Below, in pieces: positions 26,277 to 35,199 of a stretch of 64,000 bases of DNA. The notes under the pieces are model-generated. The model did not search any database and had not been told where the DNA came from. It saw only the letters and a list, made by a program, of their open reading frames with translations. This stretch comes from Rhodanobacter sp. T12-5 (GTDB lineage: Bacteria; Pseudomonadota; Gammaproteobacteria; Xanthomonadales; Rhodanobacteraceae). Each line of letters opens with the position of its first letter. The first letter of the stretch is position 1. The translations under genes were made by a program, and so were the position numbers. Location of the stretch: assembly GCF_008329435.1 (NCBI RefSeq), contig NZ_NPKN01000007.1, forward strand, positions 186,001 to 250,000, given 5' to 3'.

Positions 26277-27874
26277 GCGCGAGCCTCGGTGACGGTGGCG
26301 CCGACGCCCAGCCGCTTCGCGATGATGTCGGCCACGCGCAGCGCGTTGGCGATGATCGTCAGGGTCGGGTTCACCGCGCCGATCGAGGGGAAGAAACTCG
26401 CATCGGCCAGGTACAGGTTGTCCAGTTCGTGCGCCTTGCAGTCGAGATCGAGCACGGACGTGGCCGGGTCGGTGCCGAAGCGCGCCGTGCCGGCTTGATG
26501 CGCGGTGCCGCCGATGGGGATGTCCTTGCCCAGATAGAGCTTGCGTTCCAGCAGGTGCGGATGGGCGTGCGCGGCGTCCATCAGATGTTCGAGTTTTACG
26601 CGCAGGCGCTGGTGCGCCTCCGTGTTGTTCTCGGTCAGTTCGAGCACCACGCGGCCATCAGGGTCGATGCGGATGCGATTTTCCGCTCGCGGCAGATCCT
26701 CGCTCATCAACCAGAAATCCAGCGCATGCCGCGCCATCACCTCGAACGGCATCTTCGGCACCCAGCTCAGCCAGTCCGGCAGCGCTTCGGCGCGAATCTG
26801 CGCGGCATGCGACTTGCCCATCATCTGGATCAGGCCGAGCGGATATTTCCAGTCGTCGGCACCGAAGTAGTAGTCACTGACGCCCAGCGTCTTCTGGAAT
26901 ATGGTGTCGTTCGGTTCATGCGCCAGCGCCATCAGCACCGACTGGTTGTGGCGCATGTAGTTGCGGCCGAGTTGATCCGAACCGTTGGCCAACCCGTGTG
27001 GATGCCGGTCGTTCGCCGAACGCAGCAACAGCAGCGCGGAACTCAAGGCGCCGCACGCCACCACCACGATATCGGCGGAATAGCGCTCCGTCTTGCCAAG
27101 GCGTACTACCTCGACCGTACTGACGCGGCGACCGGAAGCATCGGTGTCGAGCCGGCTCGCATACGCGTTGGTCAGCAACGTGACATTCGGATGCGCCGCC
27201 AGCATCGGATCGACGCACATGACCTGCGCGTCCGCCTTGCCGTTGAGCAGGCACGGAAAGCCATCGAACGTGTCGTTGCGGAACCAGGGACTGGTCGGCG
27301 TCGCCACGCCGTCGGTGGTTTCATCGAGCAGGACGCCCAGCGGCAAATGGAACGGATGCAGCCCTTCGCGCGCGAAGTTGTCGCTCAGCGCCTGCACGCG
27401 TGGCTCGTGCGCCACCGCCGGGTACGGATACGCATCGGGCGAGGCGGGCTCCAGCGGATCCTCGCCGCGCTGGCCGTGGACGTGGAACAGCTGCTCCGCC
27501 TGCGTGTAGTACGGCGCAAACGCGGCGTACTTCAGCGGCCATGCCGGCGAGATGCCGTCGCCGTGTTCCACCGCCTCGAAGTCGCGCTCGCGCAGGCGGA
27601 ACAGCGCCGCGCCATACACCTTCGAGTTGCCGCCGACGAAGTAATGCAGCCCCGGGCGAAACGCCTGCCCGTCCTTGTCGTACCAGGTTTCCTGCGCCTG
27701 ATAGGCCGCGTCGACAAACACTGTCCTGGCATTCCAGTTCGCCTGCGAGCGCGGCAGGTAGTCGCCGCGTTCGATCAGCAGGATGCGCTTTCCGGACGGT
27801 GCCAGCCGGTGCGCCAGCGCCGCGCCGCCGGGGCCGGTTCCGACCACGATGACGTCATAGTGGTCAGCCGGCAT
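26273..27874 (-). CDS. GMC-family FAD oxidoreductase
   Basis: A 533-residue flavoprotein oxidising an alcohol or sugar hydroxyl. The FAD Rossmann motif is DVIVVGTGPGGAALAHRLA (about residues 7-25). The C-terminal domain has GGTAHQAGTARFG and NPTLTIIANALRVADII; H471-like and Asn residues there are the usual active-site pair, though exact numbering is not fixed. No signal peptide and no Cys cluster are seen, unlike the Tat-partnered dehydrogenase at 35196. The ATG follows GGGAGTGGCAC. It is the first gene of the five-gene coupled operon. Confidence 0.9.
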   Translation of the reverse strand: MPADHYDVIVVGTGPGGAALAHRLAPSGKRILLIERGDYLPRSQANWNARTVFVDAAYQAQETWYDKDGQAFRPGLHYFVGGNSKVYGAALFRLRERDFEAVEHGDGISPAWPLKYAAFAPYYTQAEQLFHVHGQRGEDPLEPASPDAYPYPAVAHEPRVQALSDNFAREGLHPFHLPLGVLLDETTDGVATPTSPWFRNDTFDGFPCLLNGKADAQVMCVDPMLAAHPNVTLLTNAYASRLDTDASGRRVSTVEVVRLGKTERYSADIVVVACGALSSALLLLRSANDRHPHGLANGSDQLGRNYMRHNQSVLMALAHEPNDTIFQKTLGVSDYYFGADDWKYPLGLIQMMGKSHAAQIRAEALPDWLSWVPKMPFEVMARHALDFWLMSEDLPRAENRIRIDPDGRVVLELTENNTEAHQRLRVKLEHLMDAAHAHPHLLERKLYLGKDIPIGGTAHQAGTARFGTDPATSVLDLDCKAHELDNLYLADASFFPSIGAVNPTLTIIANALRVADIIAKRLGVGATVTEARA

Positions 27875-27895
27875 GTGCCACTCCCGACGTTGCCG

Positions 27896-27937
27896 TCAAC
27901 GGTGTTTCGACGCCCATCGTTTCTCCTGAGACTTCAT
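27896..27937 (-). other. Short frame with strong ribosome-binding site
   Basis: MKSQEKRWASKHR, 13 codons, follows a perfect-looking CAGGAGATTTGCA site. A second ATG (about 27922) behind CAGGAGAAACG gives a 17-codon frame that runs into the GMC gene start. Either is a relic of a lost gene, a leader peptide, or chance. No product is claimed. Confidence 0.25.
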
Positions 27938-27975
27938 TGCAAATCTCCTGATACAGAAACTGCGCTCGCGTGCGC

Positions 27976-28839
27976 TCAAGCCACATGAATGACGCGAAAG
28001 CGCGCCTTGGCGATCTGGAACAGCCCGTACGCGATCAAGCCGGATGCCACCGCGCCAAGCAGCCACGGGCCGTACGGCTGGGCCTTCAAGGTGGACAGCG
28101 CGCCGGCGACACCGGTGGCTTGGGTCGCGTCGTAGCGCCAGGCGGCGTGTACGAGAAACAGGCCGACCAGCGCGAACACGATGCCGCGTGCCACGCATCC
28201 GAGCACGCCCAGCGCCACCAGCGGAATACGCAATCGCGTGCGGCTCAGATCCAGGTCCTTGTCTCTGACGCCGGTAGCGGCGCGATAGAACTGGAACAGT
28301 CCGAACACCACGATGCCGATGCCTGTCACCGCGACCGCCCAACGCCCGAGCGGCAGCTGCATGATGCGCGCGGTCCAGCGCGCTTGTGTCTGGCCGTGGT
28401 CGGCACCGCCGCCGGCGCTCAGCACGTGCCATGCCGCATCACCGACCAGCACCGCGTGCAGCGCCGCGTTCAGCAGACAGCCCAGCCGCGCAGCGATGCG
28501 TTTCACACCCCAGCGATCGTGCCGATGTTCCGGATCGAACAGAGCCTGCGCGCCCTGCCACAACACGAACGCCGCCAGACCTGCCGCCAGTACAGCCAAC
28601 ATCGCTTCGCCCAGTGGCGCCTTGCCGAGCGTGGCCAACGCACCCTTGGAGCCTTGCGGTCGCTGGCCCGGCTCGAACGCGACGACCAACGCAAACCCGC
28701 CGATCAACACGTAGACCAGGCCCTCCGCGACATACCCGCAGCGCGCCATCCAGCGCAGCCAGCAGGCGGGCTTGCGCGCGTCGTGGCCGCTCTCCGTCGG
28801 CAGGTTCCCGGCGCGGTGCATCGGCGCAACGGCGTTCAT
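27976..28839 (-). CDS. DUF1206 membrane protein
   Basis: A 287-residue membrane protein with six helices arranged as three repeats, each a helix pair (GYVAEGLVYVLIGGFALVV, then GCLLNAALHAVLVGDAAWH, then GCVARGIVFALVGLFLVHA). This threefold pattern is the DUF1206 layout. Function is unknown; the family often lies near redox enzymes and stress genes. It stands 12 bp after the SDR gene on the same strand. Confidence 0.85.
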   Translation of the reverse strand: MNAVAPMHRAGNLPTESGHDARKPACWLRWMARCGYVAEGLVYVLIGGFALVVAFEPGQRPQGSKGALATLGKAPLGEAMLAVLAAGLAAFVLWQGAQALFDPEHRHDRWGVKRIAARLGCLLNAALHAVLVGDAAWHVLSAGGGADHGQTQARWTARIMQLPLGRWAVAVTGIGIVVFGLFQFYRAATGVRDKDLDLSRTRLRIPLVALGVLGCVARGIVFALVGLFLVHAAWRYDATQATGVAGALSTLKAQPYGPWLLGAVASGLIAYGLFQIAKARFRVIHVA

Positions 28840-28851
28840 CGAGACCCATGC

Positions 28852-29874
28852 TCAACGACGCGCGCGGCGCACGCCGGCCCAGAGCATCGCGGCAACGCCC
28901 ACGCCGGCGAGCAACAACCACCTACGCTGTTCGACCGCCCACACCTCGACGCTGCGTGCCTGCGCCCGCGCGTCGAAGCGGCCATGCGTGCCCGGATCGC
29001 CGCTCACCGGCTCGAACAGATTGTCCGGTCGCTGGTGGTTGTCCGGCTCGTCCAGAATCTGCTGGCCGCGGTAGCCGGTTCGCGCGAGATAAAGATCCAC
29101 CCAGCCGGGCGCGAACTTCTGTGCCCATTCGGCGAGCAGGGTCGGCGCACCGACGGCCACCTGGCGGCGCTCGTGGCAACTGGCCCAGACAATCGCGCGC
29201 GCTGCCACTTCCGGCTGGAAAATCGGCGGCACCGGTTGCGGCTTGCAAGGCATGCGGTTGCGCGCCCAGCCGAACTGCGGCGTGTTCATCGCGGCCAGTT
29301 GCACCGCGGTAACGCGCACCTTGCTGTGATCATGCTTGAGTTCGCTGCGCAGCGAATCGGTGAAGCCGGTAATCGCGTGCTTGGCGCCGCAATACGCCGA
29401 CTGCAGCGGAATGCTGCGGTACGCCAGCGCCGAACTCACCTGCACGATCACGCCGCGGTCGCGTGTCAGCATGCGCTTAAGCGCGGACATGGTGCCGTTG
29501 ACATTGCCCAGGTAGGTAACCTCGGTGACCCGCTTGAACTCGTCCGCCGAGATCTCCTTGAACGGCGCGAAGATCGTGACCATCGCGTTGTTGACCCAGA
29601 TATCGATCGGGCCGAGCGCTTCCTCGATCGCGGACGCGACTTTGTCGACGGCGGTGGCATCGGCCATGTCCACGGCAAAGGTCGAGGCATGGCCACCGGC
29701 GTGCTCGACTTCGCGCCGGGCCGAGTCCAATCCTTCCTGGCCGCGCGCGAGCAGTGCGACGTGCGCGCCGCGTTTGGCGAATTCGATCGCGGTGGCGCGG
29801 CCGACGCCGGCCGAGGCGCCGGTGACGACGACGACCTTGTGCCTGAGGTCACGTTGTCGGGGCAATGATTTCAT
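28852..29874 (-). CDS. SDR oxidoreductase with C-terminal membrane anchor
   Basis: A 340-residue short-chain dehydrogenase. The cofactor motif is VVVTGASAGVGRATAIEFA (about residues 15-33), NN in DIWVNNAMVT, and the catalytic S and Y-x3-K are in QVSSALAYRS and SAYCGAKHAITG. It is longer than usual: about 90 extra residues at the C-terminus include one hydrophobic helix (WLLLAGVGVAAMLWAGV) with an arginine-rich end, so it is probably anchored to the membrane. The ATG at 29874 overlaps a short upstream frame as ATGA and has GGAG before it. Confidence 0.88.
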   Translation of the reverse strand: MKSLPRQRDLRHKVVVVTGASAGVGRATAIEFAKRGAHVALLARGQEGLDSARREVEHAGGHASTFAVDMADATAVDKVASAIEEALGPIDIWVNNAMVTIFAPFKEISADEFKRVTEVTYLGNVNGTMSALKRMLTRDRGVIVQVSSALAYRSIPLQSAYCGAKHAITGFTDSLRSELKHDHSKVRVTAVQLAAMNTPQFGWARNRMPCKPQPVPPIFQPEVAARAIVWASCHERRQVAVGAPTLLAEWAQKFAPGWVDLYLARTGYRGQQILDEPDNHQRPDNLFEPVSGDPGTHGRFDARAQARSVEVWAVEQRRWLLLAGVGVAAMLWAGVRRARR

Positions 29875-29966
29875 GCTTTTTCTCCAATGTTTTTTGCGGT
29901 GCGCGCCCTGTACGGGCTGGGCATCCGGTGGCGCTGCAACAGGAAGTCAGCGACGTTCATGGTCAT
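29871..29966 (-). pseudogene. Possible remnant of a TPP-enzyme gene
   Basis: A 31-codon frame starts at an ATG (29966) with a strong GGAGG site. It begins MTMNVADFLLQRHRM, which resembles the start of thiamine-pyrophosphate-dependent pyruvate oxidase-like proteins (VADFLLQRL-type openings), then loses similarity and ends as ATGA on the SDR start. I read it as the N-terminus of a gene removed by deletion. It could also be a short coupled leader; similarity over a dozen residues is weak. Confidence 0.35.
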
Positions 29967-30254
29967 GATGCAAAGCCTCCGTGGTTCATCGACGGCAACG
30001 GCTGCACCATCCGCAGCAGCGGCGTCGGGACACAAGACGGGCATGTCTGCGCGAGGGTGCCCACCGACGGGTGGCTGCCCGACGCCTGGCCTCTCTCTCC
30101 CACCGAAGAAACCCATGGCGCCGTCACGGCGTGGTGCGATGGCGGAGGGGCGCTTGATGCCGCAACTCCACGATGTTGCCTCGCCTGTCGTGAAGCGAAT
30201 GAAAATTCGTGCGCATGATGGCCTCTGCCGAGGTCGTCCATGTCGGTACGCACT
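29967..30254. other. Gap between glucoamylase-like and SDR genes
   Basis: About 290 bp with no supported gene. It should hold the promoter of the remnant/SDR/DUF1206 series and the end of the glycoside hydrolase pair. I found no convincing terminator hairpin or promoter boxes. Confidence 0.35.
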
Positions 30255-31595
30255 TCAGTGCTGCGCCAGCCAGCCGCCGCTGAAACCGGCGCGTTCGAGG
30301 CCGCGACGGATGTACGGACAATCGCGCATCAGGCGCCAGACGAAGTCGTTTCGATAGTTCTCGATCATCACCACGATCGGTCCCTGGTTGAGTCCGAAAT
30401 GCGACGGCGACAGCCAGCCGAGGTCGCCGCGCTGGGGATGCAGGGTCGGATTGAACGACGCAGTGAAGCCAAACGAGTTTTCGGGATCGCAGGTTTGCAC
30501 GGCCAGATACTTGAGCGTCGGCATCACGATGTCCGGCGCGAACGGCAACGAGGCGATCGACGCCCACGGCGCGACCATGCCGTCGTCCGGGCCATACGGC
30601 GCACCACGCGCGCGATAGCCCAGAAACCTCCGCTCGCGGCCGTGAACGCGCTTGTGCAAGGGGCCGGGACCGTCACTGGCGGTCAGCCCCCAGCACAGGC
30701 CGTGATAGTTGCGAAACTTCTTCGGATTGCGCCGGGCGTATTCCTGATGAACCCAGGTCGCGCGCCGGCTGTTCTCGAAATAGTCCAGATCCTTGCCGGC
30801 CATGTAGGCGTCGCGGATGCCACGAAAATCGATCCACAGATGCGAGAACTGGTGGATGAACAAGGGGCCGGCGTAGACATATGACAATCCGTAAATGCGC
30901 TTCCAGCGATAGCCGGACAACCACTGCGTGTACGCCGCCGGGCTCACCGCATGCGTCGGCGAACCGAGCGCCAGCACGTACAGCACCAACGCTTCGCTGT
31001 AGCCGATCCAGCGATGCCGCATAAAGCCTTTCTCCGGCGTCCACGCCAGCGCGAACGCGGCGCCGCCGTTCTGCATCCAGCGCCAGTCGACGCGACCATA
31101 GATGGCCACCGCGCGTGTGCGGACTTCCTGCTCCAGCGCGTCGCCGCCGGAAAAATAGCGCGCGGCGAACAGCATGCCGGCCAGCAACAGTGCAGTGTCG
31201 ATCACCGAGAGCTCGCTTTCCCACACGCGCTCGCCGGTGGTCATGTGCAGGAAGTGGAAGAAGAAGCCCTTGTAGCCGGTCGCGTTGAGCTTGCCGTCGT
31301 GCTGGGCCGCGTCGAAGAAGCGCAATGCAGCCAGGGTGAGGACCAGCGCATCGGCGCGACTCATCCAGCCGTGCTCGACCGCGATCGGATACGAGGTCAG
31401 CGCGAAACCCACAACGGCGATGCTGCAGGGACTTTCCGCGACGCTGGAATCCGCGACCAGTCCGTTGCCGCGGTTCACGTATTCGCTGAAGAAGTGGAAG
31501 GAATCGCGCTGGATGCGCTCCAGCAGCGCCGACTCCTCCGTCGGCAGATCGGTGGCCGGGTGCGCCGCGCGTGATGGCGAAGCCGCCTTGGTCAT
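30255..31595 (-). CDS. Glucoamylase-like (PF10091-type) glycoside hydrolase
   Basis: A 446-residue alpha/alpha-toroid protein of the glycoamylase-like group that includes GH144 beta-1,2-glucanases. Typical segments are the opening DSFHFFSEYVNRGNGLVADS, GFMRHRWIGYSEALVLYVLALGSP, FIHQFSHLWIDFRGIRDAYM, YGPDDGMVAPWASIASLPFAP and the C-terminal LNQGPIVVMIENYRNDF. No classical signal peptide is seen at this start. It overlaps the GH39 gene by 4 bp, so the two are coupled. The glycan substrate cannot be told. Confidence 0.85.
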   Translation of the reverse strand: MTKAASPSRAAHPATDLPTEESALLERIQRDSFHFFSEYVNRGNGLVADSSVAESPCSIAVVGFALTSYPIAVEHGWMSRADALVLTLAALRFFDAAQHDGKLNATGYKGFFFHFLHMTTGERVWESELSVIDTALLLAGMLFAARYFSGGDALEQEVRTRAVAIYGRVDWRWMQNGGAAFALAWTPEKGFMRHRWIGYSEALVLYVLALGSPTHAVSPAAYTQWLSGYRWKRIYGLSYVYAGPLFIHQFSHLWIDFRGIRDAYMAGKDLDYFENSRRATWVHQEYARRNPKKFRNYHGLCWGLTASDGPGPLHKRVHGRERRFLGYRARGAPYGPDDGMVAPWASIASLPFAPDIVMPTLKYLAVQTCDPENSFGFTASFNPTLHPQRGDLGWLSPSHFGLNQGPIVVMIENYRNDFVWRLMRDCPYIRRGLERAGFSGGWLAQH

Positions 31596-33028
31596 TCGGC
31601 AAACTCCAGCGTGACGCAGGCGATCCCGTCCAGCGGCACGTCCAGATGAAAGATGATGCCGTCATGGGTGTTCTGCACTGTGATCACTTCGCGACGCAGT
31701 TCGGACGCGGCGTGCAGCGCGGCCAGTTCGGCCGGATCAGGGTATGGCGAACTGCCCAGCGCCTCCCACAGTCGCCGCGGGTTGCAGTGGTCTTCGTCAA
31801 TCCGCTCCAGCCACGCGACCACCGGTGCTGCCACCGCATGCAGACGCACGCTGACGGTTTCGCGCTGGATCGGATGGCCCGGGAACGCACGGTTCACCAG
31901 CAGCACGGCGATTCGCCGCGCTTCACGGACGACCCAGGCATCGACGGTGGCGTGCTCGCCGGTCACCGTCAGCCGCTCGTGGCCGAGACGATGCAGCAAC
32001 TGGAACGCACGGTAGCTCGGCTTGGCGATGCCGTGGATGGTCAGCAGGCCGAAGCCGCCATGGAACGGTACCGACGAGAAATAGTTTTCGGCGAAGATGT
32101 CGGAGAACGTCCAGTAGCTGTAGCCCTTGACCAGGTCGGCCACGTCGAGAAAACTTTTCAGGATGAACGCGGCCGCATACGGTTCATCGTGGCGATGGAA
32201 AAACGGATTCGACGAACTGCTCCACTCGGTGTAGTACACCGGCTTGCCGCGGGCCGCTTCGACCGTGCCGCGGGTGCGCTTGAGCAACACGTCGCGGCTG
32301 GCCAGCGACAACTGCTTCTCGGTGTCGTCGCCGGGTTTGCCCAGCGCGTCGGTCGGATAGTGGTGGGTGGAAATGAAGTCCGCCGGCAATCCTTCGCGCT
32401 CGCAGAAATCCACGAAGTCCTTGATCCAGCCATCGCTGGCACTGGCCGGGCCGCCGACCTGCAACTGCGCATCGACCGCCTTGATCGCCTTGGCGGTGGT
32501 TCGATACAACTCGAAATAGCCGTCCTGACCGCCGCTCCAGAACGCATCGAGATTCGGCTCGTTCCACACCTCGAAAAACCATTGGCGCACCTCGTCCACG
32601 CCATAGCGGGTGACCCAATGGTCGACCAGGGTGCGGATCAGGGTGCCCCACTGCGCGTAGTCCTTCGGCGGCGTGATGTCGCCCTGGAAACTGAATACGG
32701 TTTTGTCACCGGACGCCAGCGCGGTCGGCATGAAACTCAACTCGACGAACGGGCGCATGCCGATGCCGAGCAGGAAATCGAAGATCTGGTCGGCGTTGAA
32801 GAAGCCGTACAGCAACTCGCCCTGCTCGATCAGCACAGTGCCCATGCCGTCGGACAGGATCGCGTGGAAGCGCACATGCCGACAGCCCAGCTCGGCATGC
32901 GCCTTGCGCATCTGCGCCTGCCAGTCGGCGCGCAGCGCCAGATGCGCGCGGCCACTGCCGATGGTATGCGACCACACGTGCGCGAGCGGCGTGCCGTGCT
33001 GCTGCAGATCGCAATCGAATTGAGTCAT
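31592..33028 (-). CDS. GH39-type glycosidase (beta-xylosidase-like)
   Basis: A 478-residue TIM-barrel glycoside hydrolase. The acid/base glutamate is in FFEVWNEPNLDAFW and the nucleophile in VYYTEWSSSSN, the clan GH-A pair as found in family 39; SFMPTALASGDK and THHYPTDALGKPGDD are other family segments. No signal peptide is evident, suggesting a cytoplasmic enzyme acting on imported oligosaccharides or aryl glycosides. The start at 33028 is used because a longer frame to 33199 reads through a dispersed palindromic repeat. Confidence 0.87.
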   Translation of the reverse strand: MTQFDCDLQQHGTPLAHVWSHTIGSGRAHLALRADWQAQMRKAHAELGCRHVRFHAILSDGMGTVLIEQGELLYGFFNADQIFDFLLGIGMRPFVELSFMPTALASGDKTVFSFQGDITPPKDYAQWGTLIRTLVDHWVTRYGVDEVRQWFFEVWNEPNLDAFWSGGQDGYFELYRTTAKAIKAVDAQLQVGGPASASDGWIKDFVDFCEREGLPADFISTHHYPTDALGKPGDDTEKQLSLASRDVLLKRTRGTVEAARGKPVYYTEWSSSSNPFFHRHDEPYAAAFILKSFLDVADLVKGYSYWTFSDIFAENYFSSVPFHGGFGLLTIHGIAKPSYRAFQLLHRLGHERLTVTGEHATVDAWVVREARRIAVLLVNRAFPGHPIQRETVSVRLHAVAAPVVAWLERIDEDHCNPRRLWEALGSSPYPDPAELAALHAASELRREVITVQNTHDGIIFHLDVPLDGIACVTLEFAE

Positions 33029-33090
33029 GGATTTTTCCCGGGTGACGGTGGATGCGGCCAGGCGGTGCCTGCTTTCACCCCTACTAAATG

Positions 33091-33116
33091 CGCCCTTCGA
33101 CAGGCTCAGGGCGAAC
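33091..33116. repeat. Small dispersed palindrome (CCTTCGACAGGCTCAGGG type)
   Basis: CGCCCT and AGGGCG flank TTCGACAGGCT, and the whole word resembles a common interspersed palindrome of proteobacteria that yields the peptide ALSLSKG when translated. It lies between the GH39 start and cytochrome c4. One copy is seen in the window. Confidence 0.55.
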
Positions 33117-33205
33117 GGTGCATGGGCGACTGGAATTCGATGCCAATCTGAGCCTGTCATGCCAGGCGGATGATGCGCGGCCGGAAGTCGGCACCTCACC
33201 GACTC

Positions 33206-33847
33206 TCAGTGCAGGTCCGTGATGTACTGCGCGACCGCGTCGATCTCCTGGTCGGAAAGATCGGACGAGATGTTGCGCATCATCGCGTTGGGGTTGCTCA
33301 GGCGACTGTCGGAACGGAACGCGCGCAACTGCGCTTCGAGGTAGTTGGTGTGCTGCCCGGCGAGTCGGGGGAACTCCGGCGGCAGGCCGTTGCCATTCAT
33401 CGCATGGCAGGACGCGCAGGCCGGTACGTTTTTCGAGTCAATGCCGTGGCGGTAGATCGCTGCACCCTGGCGCAGTGCGGCCGAATCAGGCCAGGGATCG
33501 GGGTTCGGTTGCGCCACCTGTTGCGCGAACCAATCAGCTGCCACATGCGCGTCAGCATCGCTCAGGCCCACCGCAATGCCGCTCATCACACCGGTGCGAC
33601 GCTGCGTCTTGAACGCGATCAATTGGCGTTCCAGGTACGGCGCGCCTTGGCCAGCCAGCGACGGCACACTGGGATCGACGCTGTTGCCGTAGCCGCCATG
33701 GCAGGCCGCGCAGACGTGGGTGACGATGGGCGGCGCCACCGCGGCTTTCGCCGCGAACAAGGCGCTCGCACTCGCGGCGACGCCGGAGGTGGCGACGATG
33801 ACGATCGCGAGGGTGGCCAGCGGCCGCGTGAGCTTGGGCGACTGCAT
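33206..33847 (-). CDS. Dihaem cytochrome c4-like protein
   Basis: A 213-residue periplasmic electron carrier with a signal peptide and two cytochrome c domains in tandem. Haem sites are VCAACHGGYG (about 47) and ACASCHAMNG (about 142). Axial-methionine candidates lie in TGVMSGIA and NAMMRNISSDLSD. It directly follows the trihaem cytochrome gene (5 bp), so it probably relays electrons from the FAD dehydrogenase to an oxidase. Confidence 0.92.
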   Translation of the reverse strand: MQSPKLTRPLATLAIVIVATSGVAASASALFAAKAAVAPPIVTHVCAACHGGYGNSVDPSVPSLAGQGAPYLERQLIAFKTQRRTGVMSGIAVGLSDADAHVAADWFAQQVAQPNPDPWPDSAALRQGAAIYRHGIDSKNVPACASCHAMNGNGLPPEFPRLAGQHTNYLEAQLRAFRSDSRLSNPNAMMRNISSDLSDQEIDAVAQYITDLH

Positions 33848-33852
33848 GGGCT

Positions 33853-35199
33853 TCAGTCACTCCCTTGCCGCACCGGTGCATCGGGATGGCGGGTGACCTT
33901 GTCGCGCGAGGGACGGTCCGACGGTTCGATGTCCTTGCGTACCTCGCCCACCGTGTCGGCATCGACCAGTGGCGCGCGGTTGCCCCACGCGTGGCGGATG
34001 TAGTTGACGACATCGGCGATCTGGTGATCGTCCATTTTCCAGCCGAAACCGGGCATCGCCAGCCCGGTCGGTTTCGACGCCGGCGCGGCCATGCGCGCAC
34101 CGGCCAGCACGACGTGGATGACGGTGCCGGGGTCATCGGCCTGAATTGCGGAGCTTCCGGTCAGCGGCGGAAACACCTTGGCCACGCCGCGGCCGTCGGG
34201 CATGTGGCAGGCGGTGCAGTTGTCGATGTACAACGCTTGCCCGCGCGCCAGCGCGTCGGCGCCGAGGGCGTCGGTGTCCGGCGGCGACTTCGACGGCGCA
34301 TCGGGGCGATCCTTCAGATAGACGGCTATTGCGGTGAGATCCGCCTCGGTGAGGTATTGCGTCGAGTTCATCACGACTTCGCTCATCGGACCGGCGCTGG
34401 CTGATTTCGCGTTCGCGCCGGTTTTCAGGTACTCGACGATCTCGGCGACCGACCAGCCGCCCACGCCATCGCGCAGATTGCTGCCCAGGCCCGGCGCGTA
34501 CCAGTGCGACCCCGCGTTGCCGCCATGGAACGGCTGGCTGGTCTTGCTGCCACCGAGCATGTTGATCGGCGTGTGGCAGGCGCCGCAATGACCCAGCCCC
34601 AGCACCAGATAGGCACCGCGGTTCCACTGCGCGGATTTGCCCGCATCGGCCTGGTATTCGCCCTTGTCGAAATACAGCGTGTTCCAGCCGAACATCGCGC
34701 CGCGCCAGCTCAGTGGCCACGGCAGCTTGTTCGGCGTGTCATCCTGATTGACCGGCTTGAGCGTGGCCAGATAGGCGCGGATCGCATCGACATCGGCACG
34801 GCTGACCTTGGTGAACCACGGATAGGGAAACGCCGGATACAGATGGCTGCCGTCCTTGCTGATGCCCTCATGCATGGCCCGGTAGAAATCCTGCTCGGTC
34901 CATGCGCCGATTCCGGTGTCCTTGTCGGGCGTGATGTTGACCGAATAGATCACCCCGAACGGTGTCGGGATCGCCCGTCCTCCGGCATAGGGCTGTCCGC
35001 CAGCTTTGGTATGGCAGGAAGCGCAGTCGCCTGCGTCGACCAGGTAATGCCCGCGCGCGACCTGCGCAGACGCTGTCGGCGCTGGCGCTGGCAGCGCAGG
35101 CGCCATCGTCGTGACTTGCGCGAGCACCACGCCGGCGCCCAGGGCGAACACGCCGACGAGGGCACCGATGGCGTAACGCGTGCGCACGGCCGCTTTCAC
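33853..35199 (-). CDS. Trihaem cytochrome c subunit of a membrane sugar dehydrogenase
   Basis: A 448-residue cytochrome subunit, like the beta/cytochrome subunit of gluconate 2-dehydrogenase or acetic-acid-bacterial alcohol dehydrogenase. After a signal or anchor helix (AIGALVGVFALGAGVVLA) come three haem sites: DCASCHTKAGG, HCGACHTPINM and NCTACHMPDGRG. I use the GTG at 35199, which overlaps the FAD-subunit stop as GTGA; a second GTG at 35187 is possible. It passes electrons from the flavin subunit to ubiquinone or to cytochrome c4. Confidence 0.92.
   Translation of the reverse strand: MKAAVRTRYAIGALVGVFALGAGVVLAQVTTMAPALPAPAPTASAQVARGHYLVDAGDCASCHTKAGGQPYAGGRAIPTPFGVIYSVNITPDKDTGIGAWTEQDFYRAMHEGISKDGSHLYPAFPYPWFTKVSRADVDAIRAYLATLKPVNQDDTPNKLPWPLSWRGAMFGWNTLYFDKGEYQADAGKSAQWNRGAYLVLGLGHCGACHTPINMLGGSKTSQPFHGGNAGSHWYAPGLGSNLRDGVGGWSVAEIVEYLKTGANAKSASAGPMSEVVMNSTQYLTEADLTAIAVYLKDRPDAPSKSPPDTDALGADALARGQALYIDNCTACHMPDGRGVAKVFPPLTGSSAIQADDPGTVIHVVLAGARMAAPASKPTGLAMPGFGWKMDDHQIADVVNYIRHAWGNRAPLVDADTVGEVRKDIEPSDRPSRDKVTRHPDAPVRQGSD

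Noticed and set aside
33029-33205. An N-terminal extension of the GH39 protein through ALSLSKG
   Set aside because: That peptide comes from a known kind of dispersed palindrome and the GH39 fold starts at 33028.
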